From assembly GCF_000276665.1 (NCBI RefSeq), contig NW_004955473.1, forward strand, positions 6,140,300 through 6,204,299: a stretch of DNA of 64,000 bases, given 5' to 3'. Below, piece by piece: positions 45,171 to 57,099 of the stretch. This DNA comes from Chinchilla lanigera. Taxonomy: Eukaryota > Chordata > Mammalia > Rodentia > Chinchillidae. Under the pieces are notes generated by a model. It ran no database searches and was not told where the DNA came from. It saw only the letters and a program-made list of their open reading frames with translations. The first letter of the stretch is position 1, and every line of letters starts with the position of its first letter. A program made the translations under genes and the position numbers.

Positions 45171-46555
45171 CACAGTGTTGGTTCTTCCTATCCATTAACA
45201 AGGAATGTCTTTCCATTTTCTGAAATCCTCTTTGATCTCTTTTTTCAAGGTAGTGTAGTTTTCACTGTATAGGTCTTTTACTTCTTTTGTTAGATTGGTT
45301 TCTAAGTATTTCAATTTTTAGATGCTATTGTGAATGGTATGGTTTCCTTAATTTCTCTTTCAGTGTGTATATTGTTTTTGTATAGGAATGCTATTGAATT
45401 TTGAGTGTTGACTTTGTATCCAGCTATGCTACAGAATTTGTTTAACAGTTTTAGGAGTCTTCTGGTGGAGTTTTGGGGGGTCTTTCACATAGAGCATCAT
45501 GTAATCTGCAGATAACGATAATTGCACTTCTTCCTTTCCTATCCTTATTCTTTTTATGTCTCTTTCTTGTCTAATTGCTCTGACTAATGTTTATAGAACT
45601 GTATTGAATAGGAGTGGTGACAGTGGACATCCTTGTCTTGTTCCTGATTTTAAAGTGAAAGCTTTCAATGTTTGTCCATTTAGTACGATATTGGCTGTTG
45701 GTTTGTCATAGATGGCTTTGATCAGACTGAGGTAAAGAAAATCTATTCCTACTTTCTATAGGGTTCTTATCATGAAGGAGTGTCAGACTTTGTCAAAAGC
45801 TTTTTCTGCATCTACTGAGATGGTCATGTGATTTTAGTCTTTAGCTCTGTTGATATGGTGTATTACATTTATTGATTTGCATATATTGAACCATCCCTGC
45901 ATACCTGGGATGGATCCCATTTGGTCATGCTGTATAATCTTCTAGATGATTTGCTGCATTCTGTTTGCTAGTATTTCATTGAGTATCTTTGCATCTGTGT
46001 TCATTAGGGAGACTGACCTGTAGTTCTCTTTCTTGTTTGGGTCTTTCTCTGGTTTTCGTATCAGTATAATATTTGCCTCCAGAAATGAGTTAGGGAGAAT
46101 TGCTTCCTTTTCAATTTCACTGAAAAGTTTGAGGAGTGTTGGAATTAAATTTTCTCTGAATTTCTTGTAGAATTCAACTGTGCATTTGTCAGGACCTTGG
46201 CTTTTCTTTGTTGGTAAGTTTTTAATCACATTTTCAATCTCAATTGATATTGGTTTATTCAGAATTTTTATATCTTCTTAATTCAACTTTGGTAATTCAT
46301 AAGTATCTAGGAATCTGTTCATTTCTTCTCTATTTTCCATCTTTTTGGAGTAAAGGTTTTCAAAGCAGGTATTGACAGTCTTCTGAATTTCTATAGGATC
46401 TGTGGTGATTTCACCCTTTTCATTCCTTATTGCGTAAATTTAAGTTTTCTCTTTCCTTTTTTGATAAGGTTGGCTAGGGGTTTATTGATTTTATTTATTT
46501 TTTCAAAGAACCAACTCTTTGATTCATTAATTCTTTGTAGTGTTTTCTTCACCTC
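45171..46555 (-). mobile_element. Twin-primed L1: inverted 5' segment
   Basis: Antisense L1 ORF2 from the pre-RT region (46505 landmark AAAGAACCAACTCTTTGATTC) down to CACAGTGTTGGTTCTTCC at 45171. A 95-codon open frame at 46229-45942 holds reverse transcriptase sequence ([36 protein letters not shown]). In L1 coordinates its 3' limit is where the plus-strand segment begins, which identifies it as the inverted half of one insertion. Confidence 0.85.
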
Positions 46556-47640
46556 AATGGCCGTACTCCTAAAATTGTTACACAGATTCAATGCAATCCC
46601 AATGAAAATACCATTAGTGTACCTCGCAGATCTAGAGAAAACATTCCTAAAATTCATCTGGAACCAAAAGAGAGCCAAAATAGCAAAAGCAATCGTGGGC
46701 AATAAAGGAAAGGCAGGAGGCATCACAATCCCTGCCTTGAAATTATTCTACATAGCTGCTATGCTAAAATCAGCATGGCATTGGCAAAAAACAGACCTGA
46801 GGATCAATGGAACAGATTGGAAGATGCACCCACAACCATGAACACATTCACCCATTTCAATTTTGACAAAGGTGCTAAAAAATTTCACTGGAAGAAAGAT
46901 AGGCTCTTTAATAAATGGTGTTGCAAAAACTGGTTCGCCACATGCCAAAGACTGAAGCTAGATCCATGTTTATCACCATGCACCAAATTAAAGTCAAAAT
47001 GGATCAAAGATCTAAATATTAAAACAGAAACACTATTGGAAGAGAAAGTAGGCAAAAATCTTGAAGACATAGGGATAGGCAGAGAGTTCATGAACAAAAA
47101 CCAAACTTCATGGGAAATACTCCAAAGAATCAGCAACTGGGATCTCATCTTACTGAAAAGTTTTTGCAAAAAAAAAAAAAAAAACCACCAACAGAGTAAA
47201 AAGAAAACCCACAAACTGGGAAAATCTGTATCCATGTGTCCCTTGGACAAAGGACTTCTATTTAGAATATATAAAGAATTTAAAAAATCAGGCCCCCGAA
47301 TTCAAAGACTCAATACAAAAATGGGCATCTGAGATGAATACACATTTCTCAGATAAAGAAATACAAATGGCAAATAAATACATGAAAAATGTTCAACATC
47401 ATTAGTCATTTGAGAAATTCAAATGAAAAGAATACTGATATTCTATCGCACCCCAGAAAGATGGCTATCATCAAGAAATCAACCAATAACAAATGCTGGA
47501 GGGGATGTGGGGAAAAAGAAACACTTCTCCACTGTTGGTGTGAGTGTAGACTGGTGCCACAACTATGTAGATCAGGCTGGAGGTTCCTCAGTAACCTAGG
47601 ATTATAGGTCCCATTCAACCCAGGTATTCCCCTTGTCAGT
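46556..47640 (+). pseudogene. L1 ORF2p C-terminal region, decayed
   Basis: Frames overlap in sequence: 46461-46841 carries [17 protein letters not shown]; 46775-47332 carries the following segment; 47389-47607 carries the cysteine-rich C-terminal motif CWRGCGEKETLLHCWCEC, needed for L1 RNA binding and retrotransposition. The catalytic reverse transcriptase core is in the inverted half. A poly-A run at 47168-47183 has disturbed the frame. Not functional. Confidence 0.82.
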
Positions 47641-48017
47641 ATTTTTCCAGAAGAACTAAACACATCATAACACAATGATATATGTGCACCCATGTTTATA
47701 GCAGTACAGTTTGTCATAGCTAAATCATGGAAGCAACCCAAATGCCCATCAACTGAGAAATAGATAAAAACGTTGTGGTATTTTTATATAATGGAATATT
47801 ACTCAGCTATAAAGAAAGATAAACTTGAGGCTTTTATACATAAGTGGATGCATCTAGAGACCATACTCATAAGTGAAATAAATCAGACTCACGTGTAAAC
47901 ATCGTATTGTCTCCGTACTGTAAGAAACTGAAAGAGTTAATAAAATCCAAAAGGTAAAATAGATATTGTGAAAGGGAAAGAAATGCTCAAAAGGAAAGAA
48001 TGACTGGGATGAAGGAA

Positions 48018-48020
<3 letters not shown>

Positions 48021-48048
<28 letters not shown>

Positions 48049-48049
48049 A
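48021..48049. repeat. (GAAA)n microsatellite in L1 3' UTR
   Basis: GAAA units within the purine-rich part of the L1 3' UTR. Other sense L1 3' ends in this window are purine-rich at the same place. Confidence 0.85.
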
Positions 48050-48345
48050 GGGAAAAATATCTGTTTACATATACACAAGATAGCTAAGATAATTACACTA
48101 CTAATTTCTATTGCTTTATTGAAAGTAACAGTTAATGCTTAAATGTTTGATCAATCTTACATGTCTCTTTTTATTTATCTGAGTAACCAATTTGAAGATA
48201 ACAATATGTAATACAACAAACATTGTTAATTTCCTATCACCTTGTCTGATATTCTGTACTGTTTTTATGTTGTTTGATTTATGTCTGTCTTTTTGTTAAT
48301 ATGTTTTGGTTCTTGCATCTTTAAAAAAATTCAGATATCAGTTGT

Positions 48346-48969
48346 CCCTTCCATTTAATATAGGTAGAAACTGAGTGTCTGAGAGGTCAAATAACTTTTC
48401 AGTGGTTGGAAAGTCTCTGTTAAGTGGAAAAGCCCTCACTCAAAAGGAAGTGTGACTCCAAAACTTATATTATTGTGACAGCTTTGGACAAAGCTTACAT
48501 GGATTTAACATAAGTCATGTTCAGTGGGGCTGAGGAAGGGTGGTTAAATTTGAGATTATTTAGGAAGAAGGGTTAATGTTTTGCTTTGGAAATTTCCAGA
48601 AGTTCACTAATGCACTTGTAATAGGACCATCCTAAGAAAATTTGTCAATGACTAGTTCTGTATAGAAATTAGCAACTTTAAAGAAACAATGTAGTTGTTT
48701 AAATTATTCCACTAATTGGTTATTTTGAAAGTACAAGTGAATATTGGATATTTCATATGTGTTTTAATTCATCGTGTGTATACTAAACAGTAATAATACC
48801 TAAATTCTTTAAAATCAATCTGTTGCATAAATTACTCATTAATTGTAATTGCTTTCTCACCCTTGTTTGTCTTAGTCTCCAAGATCATGGTGCTTTATTT
48901 TCTTACTGAACCTGATATTTTTCAGATGTTCGTTTTTAGAATTCTTTAAGGCATATCTTCTGTTTTAGT
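48346..48969. other. No gene recognised
   Basis: Unassigned. AGAAACTGAGTGTCTGAGAGG at 48366 could be a MIR scrap. Confidence 0.4.
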
Positions 48970-49100
48970 TATACAGTAGTCTTGAAAATAAATGAGGCTC
49001 AGAAAACATTTGATGTTTTGCCCAAGTTTACATAGATAACTACTAACTGAGGCAGACTAGGAGCTATTTGTCCTAAATCTTAATTCTTTGTTCTCTCTAT
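48970..49100 (-). repeat. MIR-like fragment, antisense
   Basis: AAATGAGGCTCAGAAAACATTTG followed by CCCAAGTTTACATAGATAAC matches antisense MIR (GAGGCTCAGAGAGGTTAAG...CCAAGGTCACACAGC). Confidence 0.45.
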
Positions 49101-49499
49101 TCAATCATAGGCACCATCTTATCCTCAGCATTAATCAGTGGATGGACATAGCAGGTGCTCACCCAACTCTTGTCCATTGCACTAATGAGTAAACATCAAC
49201 TAAAATCAGCATTGAGTTAGGAAATATTTGATAACAGCTTGCTGCAAATTAATGTTTCTGCAGGTTTGCTTGAAATCAGACCTTTATTTTAATGGTGATT
49301 GAGAGATAATGCAAAGAAACCACCATAGTTAACTTCACAGAGGATAAACTAGAACCCTATTTATTTTGCCATAGCTTCCTGGAATTATTGTAGTAGTTAA
49401 AAGTTATTCTTTTGGTAAAATTAATTGCACTTGGTTACACAAGAAATATGATTTGTAGCATATATGGAGAATAGTAGATTGTAGAAATTAAGTCTCTGC

Positions 49500-49680
49500 C
49501 TTGAAATTTACTAAATAATCATGAATTTTTTCTTTAAACAAATTTTCTCAGCCTCAATTTCTACATTGATAAAATAAGGATAATAATATCAGCATCAACA
49601 GGATTGCTGTGAAATTCAAAGGAAATCATATATATGTGAATGTTCTTTGTGAAATAGAATGTATCATGTAAATATTATTT
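49500..49680 (+). repeat. MIR fragment
   Basis: TTTCTCAGCCTCAATTTCTAC, GATAAAATAAGGATAATAATATC and CAACAGGATTGCTGTGAAATTC follow the MIR 3' half in order. Confidence 0.6.
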
Positions 49681-50324
49681 GAGGGGCTTTTTATTATTTC
49701 ACGCTTTAGATAAGATTAGAGAACATTTAGTTTCAGTCACAAAGTCAAGGAAACCATCCTATCTTAAAACAGGTTCATCATCTTCTCAAGCTAGTTCCTC
49801 TTCTTTATTTTCTTGTTGTATCCAGCAGTTTTTCAGGTGCCTTTTAATTGCATCTTCCCTTTTCTTCCTATTCTTCAAATTTGCTGCGATTTGATGGTCT
49901 TACGTATGTATTTCTTCTTCTCAGTAGTTTCCACTCCATAACTTTGTTGCCTTTTTGTATGCTTCAGTGTTACTGTCTGATCTCCCTGACTCTAACCTCT
50001 GTTACCTCAACACATCAGGTCATTTCTCCAGAAGAACCTGCCCAAATCACTTTTGTTTATCATTTCATCTCCTGGTTACAAATGGAATGGGCCCTTCACT
50101 GACACTAAAAGCCTTTAGCAATGTGTTGCAAACCTGACCCTGTGTAGGTTTTCCTCAAAAGTTTTTACACAATTTTTAAAAATATATTTTACTATTTCCT
50201 CTCTCTGTGGCTTTTTCAAGTGTTTCCTTTTCTATAGAAGTATTTTCTATATTCCCACTGAACAATAACTTTCCTGTCCTTGAGACTGAAACTCAAATGG
50301 CATCTCCTTATGTATGTGGTCCAG
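49681..50324. other. No gene recognised
   Basis: Pyrimidine-rich unassigned sequence; the frames at 49679-50137 have no recognised domain. Confidence 0.4.
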
Positions 50325-50550
50325 AGGTCCAGTTATGATTCTAGCACTTCAAAATGAGTTATCTCATATGCTCTAGGACTTTGGGCAAGTTACCTAACTT
50401 CTCGGAGCCTCATTTCCCTAACCTTGAAAATCGTGATACTCCTGTGAAGTAGTTATCATGAAGAGGAAATGAAATGTAATGCATGAAAAACTTACCACCT
50501 GTCTAGCATGTAATCAAGTACAAGTGCTCAGTAATAGATAGTTGCTCTCC
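50325..50550 (+). repeat. MIR SINE, most of length
   Basis: Ordered MIR blocks: ATGATTCTAGCACTTC, GGACTTTGGGCAAGTTACC, TAACTTCTCGGAGCCTCATTTC, CGTGATACTCCTGTGAAG, TGTAATGCATGAAAAACTTACC, AGTGCTCAGTAATAG. The core and both flanks can be followed. Confidence 0.8.
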
Positions 50551-50609
50551 TAATGTTACCTCAGATAAAGAAGATATAACTCCTCCTTGAATTCCTCAAC
50601 CTGTTTGTA

Positions 50610-50765
50610 CCCTTTCAGCAGATTTATTCTATGTAGTTTGTAATTATATTTTCATGTTCTGCTCCCTGAGAGGTTATAAGTTCCTTGAGGACAGGGAACT
50701 TGTTTTTCTATGTGACGTTAAGAGCACAATAGGCATTCAAAAATGTTCGCTCAATGAATGCAAGA
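50610..50765 (+). repeat. L2 LINE 3' end
   Basis: TGTTCTGCTCCCTGAGAGG, then TAAGTTCCTTGAGGACAGGG, AACTTGTTTTTCTATG, CACAATAGGCATTCAAAAATG and CTCAATGAATG: the L2 tail (CATGAGGGCAGGGACTTTG...GCTCAATAAATA...GAATGAATG). Confidence 0.78.
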
Positions 50766-51819
50766 TACTGTTTTTCAAAAGGCAGACTTCTTCCTTTATA
50801 CTTTAAATGTTGAAGGACAGAATTTCTACTAATGAGAATATATCCCATAAAACTAGACATGTACTTATAGAAATCTCAGAAAAAATGAGGAAAACCATCT
50901 GTTTCTGCATGTGAGGAAAATGAAATCATAAAAGCATTTAAACACATCTGTAGAATTTCTCATTAAATTAGCAGTGGTTATGATTTGGTATTTTAGACAA
51001 GCAACTGTTCTCAGCCCAGTCAATATGACTGTGATATACTCTTAATTGTGTACTCGGTTTCTTTTTAACATGCATCAGATTTCATAGATAACTCTTCCTT
51101 CCTCTCATACTTTGCACATAAAGATATTCTTCGCATACAGTGTAAAGTAATTGCATATTTCATTGGATATATTTAGAGAAATGCAGATCTCCATACTTTT
51201 TTCCTCTTCAATCTGTCCTGACTTGAACAACTTTCCAGAGATCTATGCAAATCCTGGCCTGTGTCCTGGGCATTTTCTGAAATGGTAAAGTGGAGAGAGA
51301 GGATGTTAAAAATAACCTCCCTCCTCCTTGTCCCTGACCAAGCTGTGTATAATGGAGAAGGGGTGGAGATCACCCCATGACATGATTGGAAAACACTCTG
51401 GCTCTCTGGGCGCAGAAGCGGCACTGATGATGGTGATTTGGGGAAGACAGGAGAGGGGAAATACGTGAGAAGGGGATAGAACAATGAGAAGACAGGTGAA
51501 TCCCAATGAGCCTTGTCGCACTGCTTTGCACAACTAGATCAATTGTCTTTCCAGTCCTTTTATATTTCTCAAGGCCCATATTCCATTCAGAGCCCAGATG
51601 GCAGGCACTGTATTTATCTGCCTGCATGTGGGAAAATCACATCCACCTTATTATAGTGCTGTCATTTTTAATGTGTGGGATGCAATGATGTTCAAACAAG
51701 CAGGCTAGAGAAAATTAGGAGAGAGACTGAGTTAAGAAAATACAATGACAGAACCACTTAAATCATGCACCCTGCTTTCATTCATGTGAGTTTAAGTCAA
51801 TTGTCAATGTCAGTGACAA
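50766..51819. other. Unassigned, repeat-poor
   Basis: No gene recognised. Overlapping minus-strand frames at 51173-51627 (75-103 codons) lie in a slightly GC-richer part and show no domain. Confidence 0.4.
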
Positions 51820-51895
51820 GTAGGACTATCTCTATTATTCTTTTGTTCTAGTGCTCAGCACACAGTGGGTGCTCAATATTGGTTGTTGACTGCCT
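51820..51895 (+). repeat. L2 LINE 3' end fragment
   Basis: TTTTGTTCTAGTGCTCAGCACACAGTGGGTGCTCAATATTGG matches the L2 end (CCCAGTGCCTGGCACATAGTAGGTGCTCAATAAA). Confidence 0.58.
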
Positions 51896-52731
51896 GGTCC
51901 ATTTCACTAGAATGCAGTCCTGGGATCTGAGCTTCTATTGAAACTAGCTACAACGGGTTTCATTCTCCTTCTGGAAGAATGGTTTCAATCAACCTGTAAA
52001 CTCATGGCATACTATCCTCCTGAGATAAAATCAATGACAACCATACTGTGTTCCAGGGAAAACTGAATGCAGTCCTCCTCTACTTTAACAAGCTACAATA
52101 ATTTGCCCCCAGTACTGTTTTACACATGAATGAACCAGGAAAGATTGCATTTTTAAAAAGTAATTCACTGATATACAGTTATAAGCATTATATCATAAAA
52201 TGTTTCAATTTCTTTATTTTTTAAGAAGAATGACATCCTAACAAATGAGAGTGAATTCAATTGGAGGTTTCCCAATTTTATGTAGAGTATCAAATTAGAC
52301 TTTGAGTATTTGTAGAGAAATACCTCAAGATTGATGGATAGAAATGAGATAATCCACAAACGTGACCCAGCACAATATTGTCTTAATTTGCTTGTGAGGA
52401 TTAATTCAAATATTTTCTGCATTCATGGCAGTGAATATACAGTGTGGTACAAATAATACCTTGTAAACAAATGCTGAGCTTCCTTAATCTTTGCAAATAT
52501 CTTGAGTTGACCTTTATCTGAGTGTCCTTTAGTGAGCTCCAAGGTAGAGCTCCAAAGCATGTGGAAAACTATGAAAGGAAGAAAACTAATCAAAAAGAAC
52601 AATGGATCATTAGACTGAGTATTCATTACAGGGGTTGCAGTTTTGTCTGCCGTTTTAAATACAATTTTGATGATTTGCTGATAGGCTTTCTTACTCTTAG
52701 CCAGAATAACTGAAACACTAGAAGTGAAATT
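51896..52731. other. No gene recognised
   Basis: Unassigned sequence; frames of 67-85 codons on the minus strand lack recognisable features. Confidence 0.4.
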
Positions 52732-52962
52732 CTACCATAATGAAATGTGATCAAACTTCCCGTACTTAATGTGACCCTGAAATTTCATTCCAGCAAATGC
52801 AATAGCGTTGTCAATAGAAAAAATTTTTTGGATTGGTAGCTTGGCTTTTATCATATCAGGAAATGTGCTCTCACTAGGCTTCACAACTTCTTTCAGGGCA
52901 GTGATTTGAGCCAGAACCACATTAAAAATCTCAGAAAAACCAGCACCAAACCTTTTCCCCAC
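52732..52962 (-). other. Unidentified open frame, possible retrocopy piece
   Basis: A 76-codon frame on the minus strand, opening at a GTG with an in-frame TAG four codons upstream, so no proper start is visible. Its predicted product has unusually ordinary amino-acid composition (segments such as ALKEVVKPSES and FPDMIKAKLPIQK) for this AT-rich region, which raises the chance of a decayed processed pseudogene. I do not recognise the protein, and there is no visible A tail or flanking duplication. It may simply be chance. Confidence 0.15.
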
Positions 52963-53969
52963 AAATAGATACTACAGAATTTTATTCAAAACTCTTGAGG
53001 TTTACAAGTCTTTTGCAGTTTAGCCACTAGAGGTCCATGCTGAAGCTCTCTCATAGAAGAAATCTACAAGAAAGTACTGGCAGTTTTATTATAGTCAAAG
53101 AAATTTTAAAGCAATTTTCACAAGATTTTTTTACAAAATGTAACTGAAAAACTCTGAGAAAATGCAATGAAAGCAGCAAGCAACAAAAATCTCTTCCTTC
53201 TCCCAAGTTGCTTAGTTTAGCAGCCAGTGTTCTATTTCAATCTTTCCTGTTTTATGAGCATCCTGTTAATTAGCCATGTGGTTTCTTTAAAATTATTCCC
53301 ATAGCATTGGTGGTAGCTATTTGTGGCTGCTAGAATACCCAGACTTTTATGAATTATCCTTATACAAAGAAAGGGCAACTAATAAGTACTGGATAACACA
53401 TGGTTATGAGGACACAAAGATTGACAATAGAAATTCATAGAAAGGGGCTTAAGATCCCATTCTAATTTAGCCCAAAGGGACTTAGTAATTGTGGTATGCT
53501 TGATAAAAACAGCATGTTGTGAAGTTCTCCGATAATTTAACACTGTCTTGATAGAGCAGGGATTTGGTTCTCCTGAGACTGCAGATTCATTTAGGTTTAA
53601 TTTTATGAGGATCTGGGTCCATATTTTTCATAATTGTGAAAGATGAGTGTGGATTCCAAAGTAAAAGTGGAATGGTTATAAATAAAAGAAGAAGGTCATT
53701 TTAGAATCTAAAGTTTAGATTCTTAAGATGACCTAGGAGAATGCTCAAAGGTAGAAAAAAAGGGACTTTGCTCAAGAATGCTCAAAAGTAGTTGAGGTTA
53801 AAACAAGGGCTGAGTAGTGCTGTAGCAGAATATGTTTTGTGCTGTAACAGCCATCCAACCATGAACTCTACTCAACAACATGTAACATGTCCTTAGGTCA
53901 CCTTCCCTGAGCTTCTAGACCAAATGAATTCCTCTGTTCTCTGAAATAGAGTAAATCCTCCTCATGGGA
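52963..53969. other. No gene recognised
   Basis: Unassigned. A perfect 10-base inverted repeat around a single G lies at 53703-53723 (AGAATCTAAA / TTTAGATTCT), and GAATGCTCAAA recurs at 53740 and 53777. Confidence 0.4.
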
Positions 53970-54215
53970 AGCAGTAAAGTAAAAAGTTGAAAAGCATGGA
54001 TTTTGATCAATGCTCAGTTTTACCACTTACTGGGTGAACTTAGGAGCTTTATTTAACTACTCTGTGTATCAGTTTCTTTGGGTATCCTAATTATTTTCAT
54101 GTCATAGACATGAAAGAAGATTATCTGAGTTACTGTGTATAAATTAAACCCAACACATATTAAGGACCCAATAAGTGTTAGTAATCGTTACTCTACTCCT
54201 TAGATACTAGTGACT
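53970..54215 (+). repeat. MIR SINE, most of length
   Basis: AAAAGCATGGATTTTGATC, GTTTTACCACTTACTGGGTG, ACTTAGGAGCTTTATTTAAC, TATCAGTTTCTTTGGG and CCAATAAGTGTTAG appear in MIR order. Confidence 0.68.
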
Positions 54216-54284
54216 ATGGCCTTTTGCATTTAGAAAGTGTTATGGGTTCTAGTGATTCACTTAAGAGATGATGAGTCCATTGAA

Positions 54285-54380
54285 GGCACAAGATAGTGAT
54301 TTATTTATGTTCATAGTCATTGTGATATCCAGCATAGTGTCTAGAAGGGAGCAGACACTCAATTATTTCCACTATGTGAG
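54285..54380 (+). repeat. L2 LINE 3' end fragment
   Basis: CATTGAAGGCACAAGATAGTG, TTTATGTTCATAGTCATTG, TATCCAGCATAGTGTCTAG and CAGACACTCAATTATTT follow the L2 tail order. Confidence 0.6.
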
Positions 54381-56024
54381 TTGTTTAAATCCATAGAGTA
54401 ATAAGAGTTACAGTTTTAGGAAGAGAAGGGCAACAAAAGAGTAATTGATTTTTATTCATGACTATAAATTATAAATAGCAATGTTTTGGTTTTGTGTATA
54501 TGTGGGGTTTTGGTTTGTTGTTTTCTATTTTTTAACTTTCTTTTTTTATAGAAGAAAGTAAGCAATTATTGCAGAGGAACTGATTCCCTAAATACTGTAT
54601 TTTGCACACAGATGCCTGGATAGGGATCACTGATACTCATATTGTTGACTCTGAAACTGCACACAATCCTTTAGCAGCAGAAGTAAACAAGTTCTATTTA
54701 AAACTTAACAAAACATGGTAAAAGATTACAGGGCTAACACATTGTCATGCACGTATATGTATCTACATATATAGACAATATAGACTGTGACATATACATA
54801 TATAAATATATCCATATAACTTCTAATTTAATCACTGTTTTTATTGTGAACTATAGCACATATATATAAATCTGCCAAATGAGTCTTTGAATATTTTCAG
54901 CAGTAATGATTTTTAAGTGTAAATATCTATCAGCACATTTTATTAAACTCAACCTCAATCCCTTGCATTGCATATTAACTCTTTGTGTAATGATGGAAAT
55001 TCTCATGTTAACTGTTAATCCTGTGTTCATTCACCATGTGTTGGGTGTGGGAGCTCTGTATTTTCAATGGGCTATGCTCAGCCTTAGGGGGTGAGTGGTA
55101 TCTCCTACCCTACATTAGTTCTTTTCATGTTTCATGGTTCAAGTTGTGAAGCTGAGGGCACACCTTCTGCATTTTTGCTGGTCACTTCAAATTCCATCAA
55201 TACTTTTCCATCTGGCGGAGGTCTACGGTTGTGCGGGCCAGAAAAGAATTCTATTCATCTTCTTTTCCTGTCCAGGCAATTATTGACCTTCTTTCAATCC
55301 TTCTCTTTGATGGTATTTAACCGTGTCCCCCACTTGGTTCGCTGTCTGATTTCTGATTTTTTAACAGGCACTTAGTACTGCAGCTTCTCAAAAACACATT
55401 TGGCACTTCAGAGACTGCCAAGTTTAGTTCAGCTTTTTTTTTTTTTTCCTAATTTGGACTTTTAACAACCTCCTTTTAGCCTCTGGGATTTGCTACAGCT
55501 GTGACTTTGCACACAATTTGAAGAAATTTACTTCACACAAACCAACCATGATTGTTTGAATTTGGTCAAGTAAGTGTATTTTTTTCTTTTTTCTTCTTTT
55601 TAAAGTTTACCTTTGATCCCATGTAGGCAATTAAACTGAATTTTGAACCAAATTTTTTGAGAGGTATATTGCTAAACTAGAAAGACTTGTAAAACCTTAC
55701 ACAAATGAAAGCCATGTTTTCAAAATAATTCAAGGGTCTTGTTCACACTTCTACTGCTGAGGCTAATGATTTAAAAATAAGCTTGCTTACCTTTCTTAAA
55801 TCCATAATTGTTCATGAATAAATGAAACTATCTGATTCCTTAAAAATCCATTTGATTTTTCCACATGATTTCAATTGCATTCTAGGCTGGGCAAATAGTT
55901 TTTATACTAAGATTTATGATCAAGTTTTACAATCCTCTTTAAACTCATTATCTACAAGTGTGGTCCTATTTAAACTCATTATTGACAAATATAGTGATAA
56001 TAGTCATTTATATATTGAGCATAA
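54381..56024. other. No gene recognised
   Basis: Unassigned. A TATA/CATATA-rich stretch spans 54750-54870, and a short moderately GC block lies at 55080-55400 with a 94-codon frame of unknown meaning. Confidence 0.4.
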
Positions 56025-56395
56025 GTTTTGGCCCATTTGTACTTCAATAACAACACTCTTCATTGTGCAATTAGTAAAGAACAGGAATTCATTCCCCACT
56101 GTTCTGCTAAGGTCAAGGGGCTGGCAGGTTTTGTGTCTGGCAAGGGCTTAGTCTCTGCTTCCACGATGGCACCTTGAATGCTGCATTCTCTGGAGTGGAG
56201 GAACACTGCTCCTCACATGGTAGAAAAGAAGAAGAGAAAACAAACCATTCTTGTAAGCCCCTTTTGGCATTACTCCATTCATGAGGTCTATCCCTGAGGA
56301 CCTAAACACCTGCTATTCAGCTCACCTTCCACTGCCAACATTGTTGCACTGGAGATTAATTTCCAGCACATGAATTTTGTGAGACACTTTAAGTC
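56025..56395 (-). mobile_element. MaLR (MST/THE1-type) LTR, antisense
   Basis: Plus-strand blocks: CTGGCAAGGGCTTAGTCTCTG, CTTCCACGATGGCACCTTG, TGCATTCTCTGGAGTGGAGG, CTCCTCACATGGTAGAAAAG, CATTACTCCATTCATGAGG, GACCTAAACACCTG, TTGTTGCACTGGAGATTAA and CACATGAATTTTGTGAGACA. That is the exact reverse order of the sense MaLR LTR at 13143-13606. Its left end is approximate. Confidence 0.78.
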
Positions 56396-56560
56396 ATAGG
56401 ACTGTTCTAGGAGCTTTTGCAGTGTCTAATTTAATCCTCATGATCATCCTAGAATCTAGGTATACTGATAGTTATAGCGCCTGTTTTATAGTCCAGGAAA
56501 GACTTAGTGGTTAAATTACTTTCTCATGGCTATATAGTTAAAAGTCTTCCTATTTAGTAT
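56396..56560 (-). repeat. MIR-like fragment, antisense
   Basis: TCTAATTTAATCCTCATGATC, GTATACTGATAGTTATAGCG, CTGTTTTATAGTCCAGGAAAG and TGGCTATATAGTTAAAAG match the antisense MIR core order (TTTAATCCTCACAAC...CCCATTTTACAGATGAGG...CACACAGCTAGTAAG). Confidence 0.55.
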
Positions 56561-57099
56561 GAGACACAGATGTGTAAATTTATATTGAATTAATTAATCT
56601 TTTTTGTAAACGTTACTCATTACTTGTACTTTGAATAAATACTGCTTTTTCTATACTTTCATTTTTCTGTTCTTTATAAAAGTCCGTGTACAGCGTAGAC
56701 TTCAGGACGTCTCTTTCAAAGTATCTCCCTGACTCTAGCTGTGACCTAGCCCTACCCTACAAAGTGTGTTTTGTAACCCCTATAGTTCTTTGGCTTTTCA
56801 TCCAGTGCTCAGGCATTAGTTTTGTGTTTATCATAGTTCCTCAGAAACACCAATCACATGTTGTCATCCTGAAGTCGTTGTGTATTAGAGAAAAGAAACT
56901 CACAGGCTTAGCCACATTGCTTTCAACAATGTGGTGGAAACAAAGGATGCCTATGCTGGAACTGAAGTAGTGTGACGAGCAGAGAAGGGAGGGCTGTCTT
57001 TTGCAGGCATCTCTCTTCTGGATTACTGTTCCATAGTAAATCCTCTTGTCTTTTAGAGGACTACCTTGAAATTGTCCTGTGACATTAGGCTAAGCATAT
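56561..57099. other. No gene recognised
   Basis: Unassigned sequence; the 94-codon frame at 56686-56970 has no recognisable domain. Confidence 0.4.

Larger units (their letters stand above)
46556..48345 (+). mobile_element. Twin-primed L1: sense 3' segment
   Basis: It begins ATGGCCGTACTCC, the L1 sequence expected right after the end of the inverted segment (CCAACACTGTG...). It runs through the ORF2 C-terminal part, a 3' UTR and an A-rich end near 48330. No clear target-site duplication was found, so age or deletion may have blurred the edges. Confidence 0.85.

Noticed and set aside
45171..48345. Two independent L1 insertions head to head
   Set aside because: The two halves are adjacent and non-overlapping in L1 coordinates, which is better explained by one twin-primed insertion.
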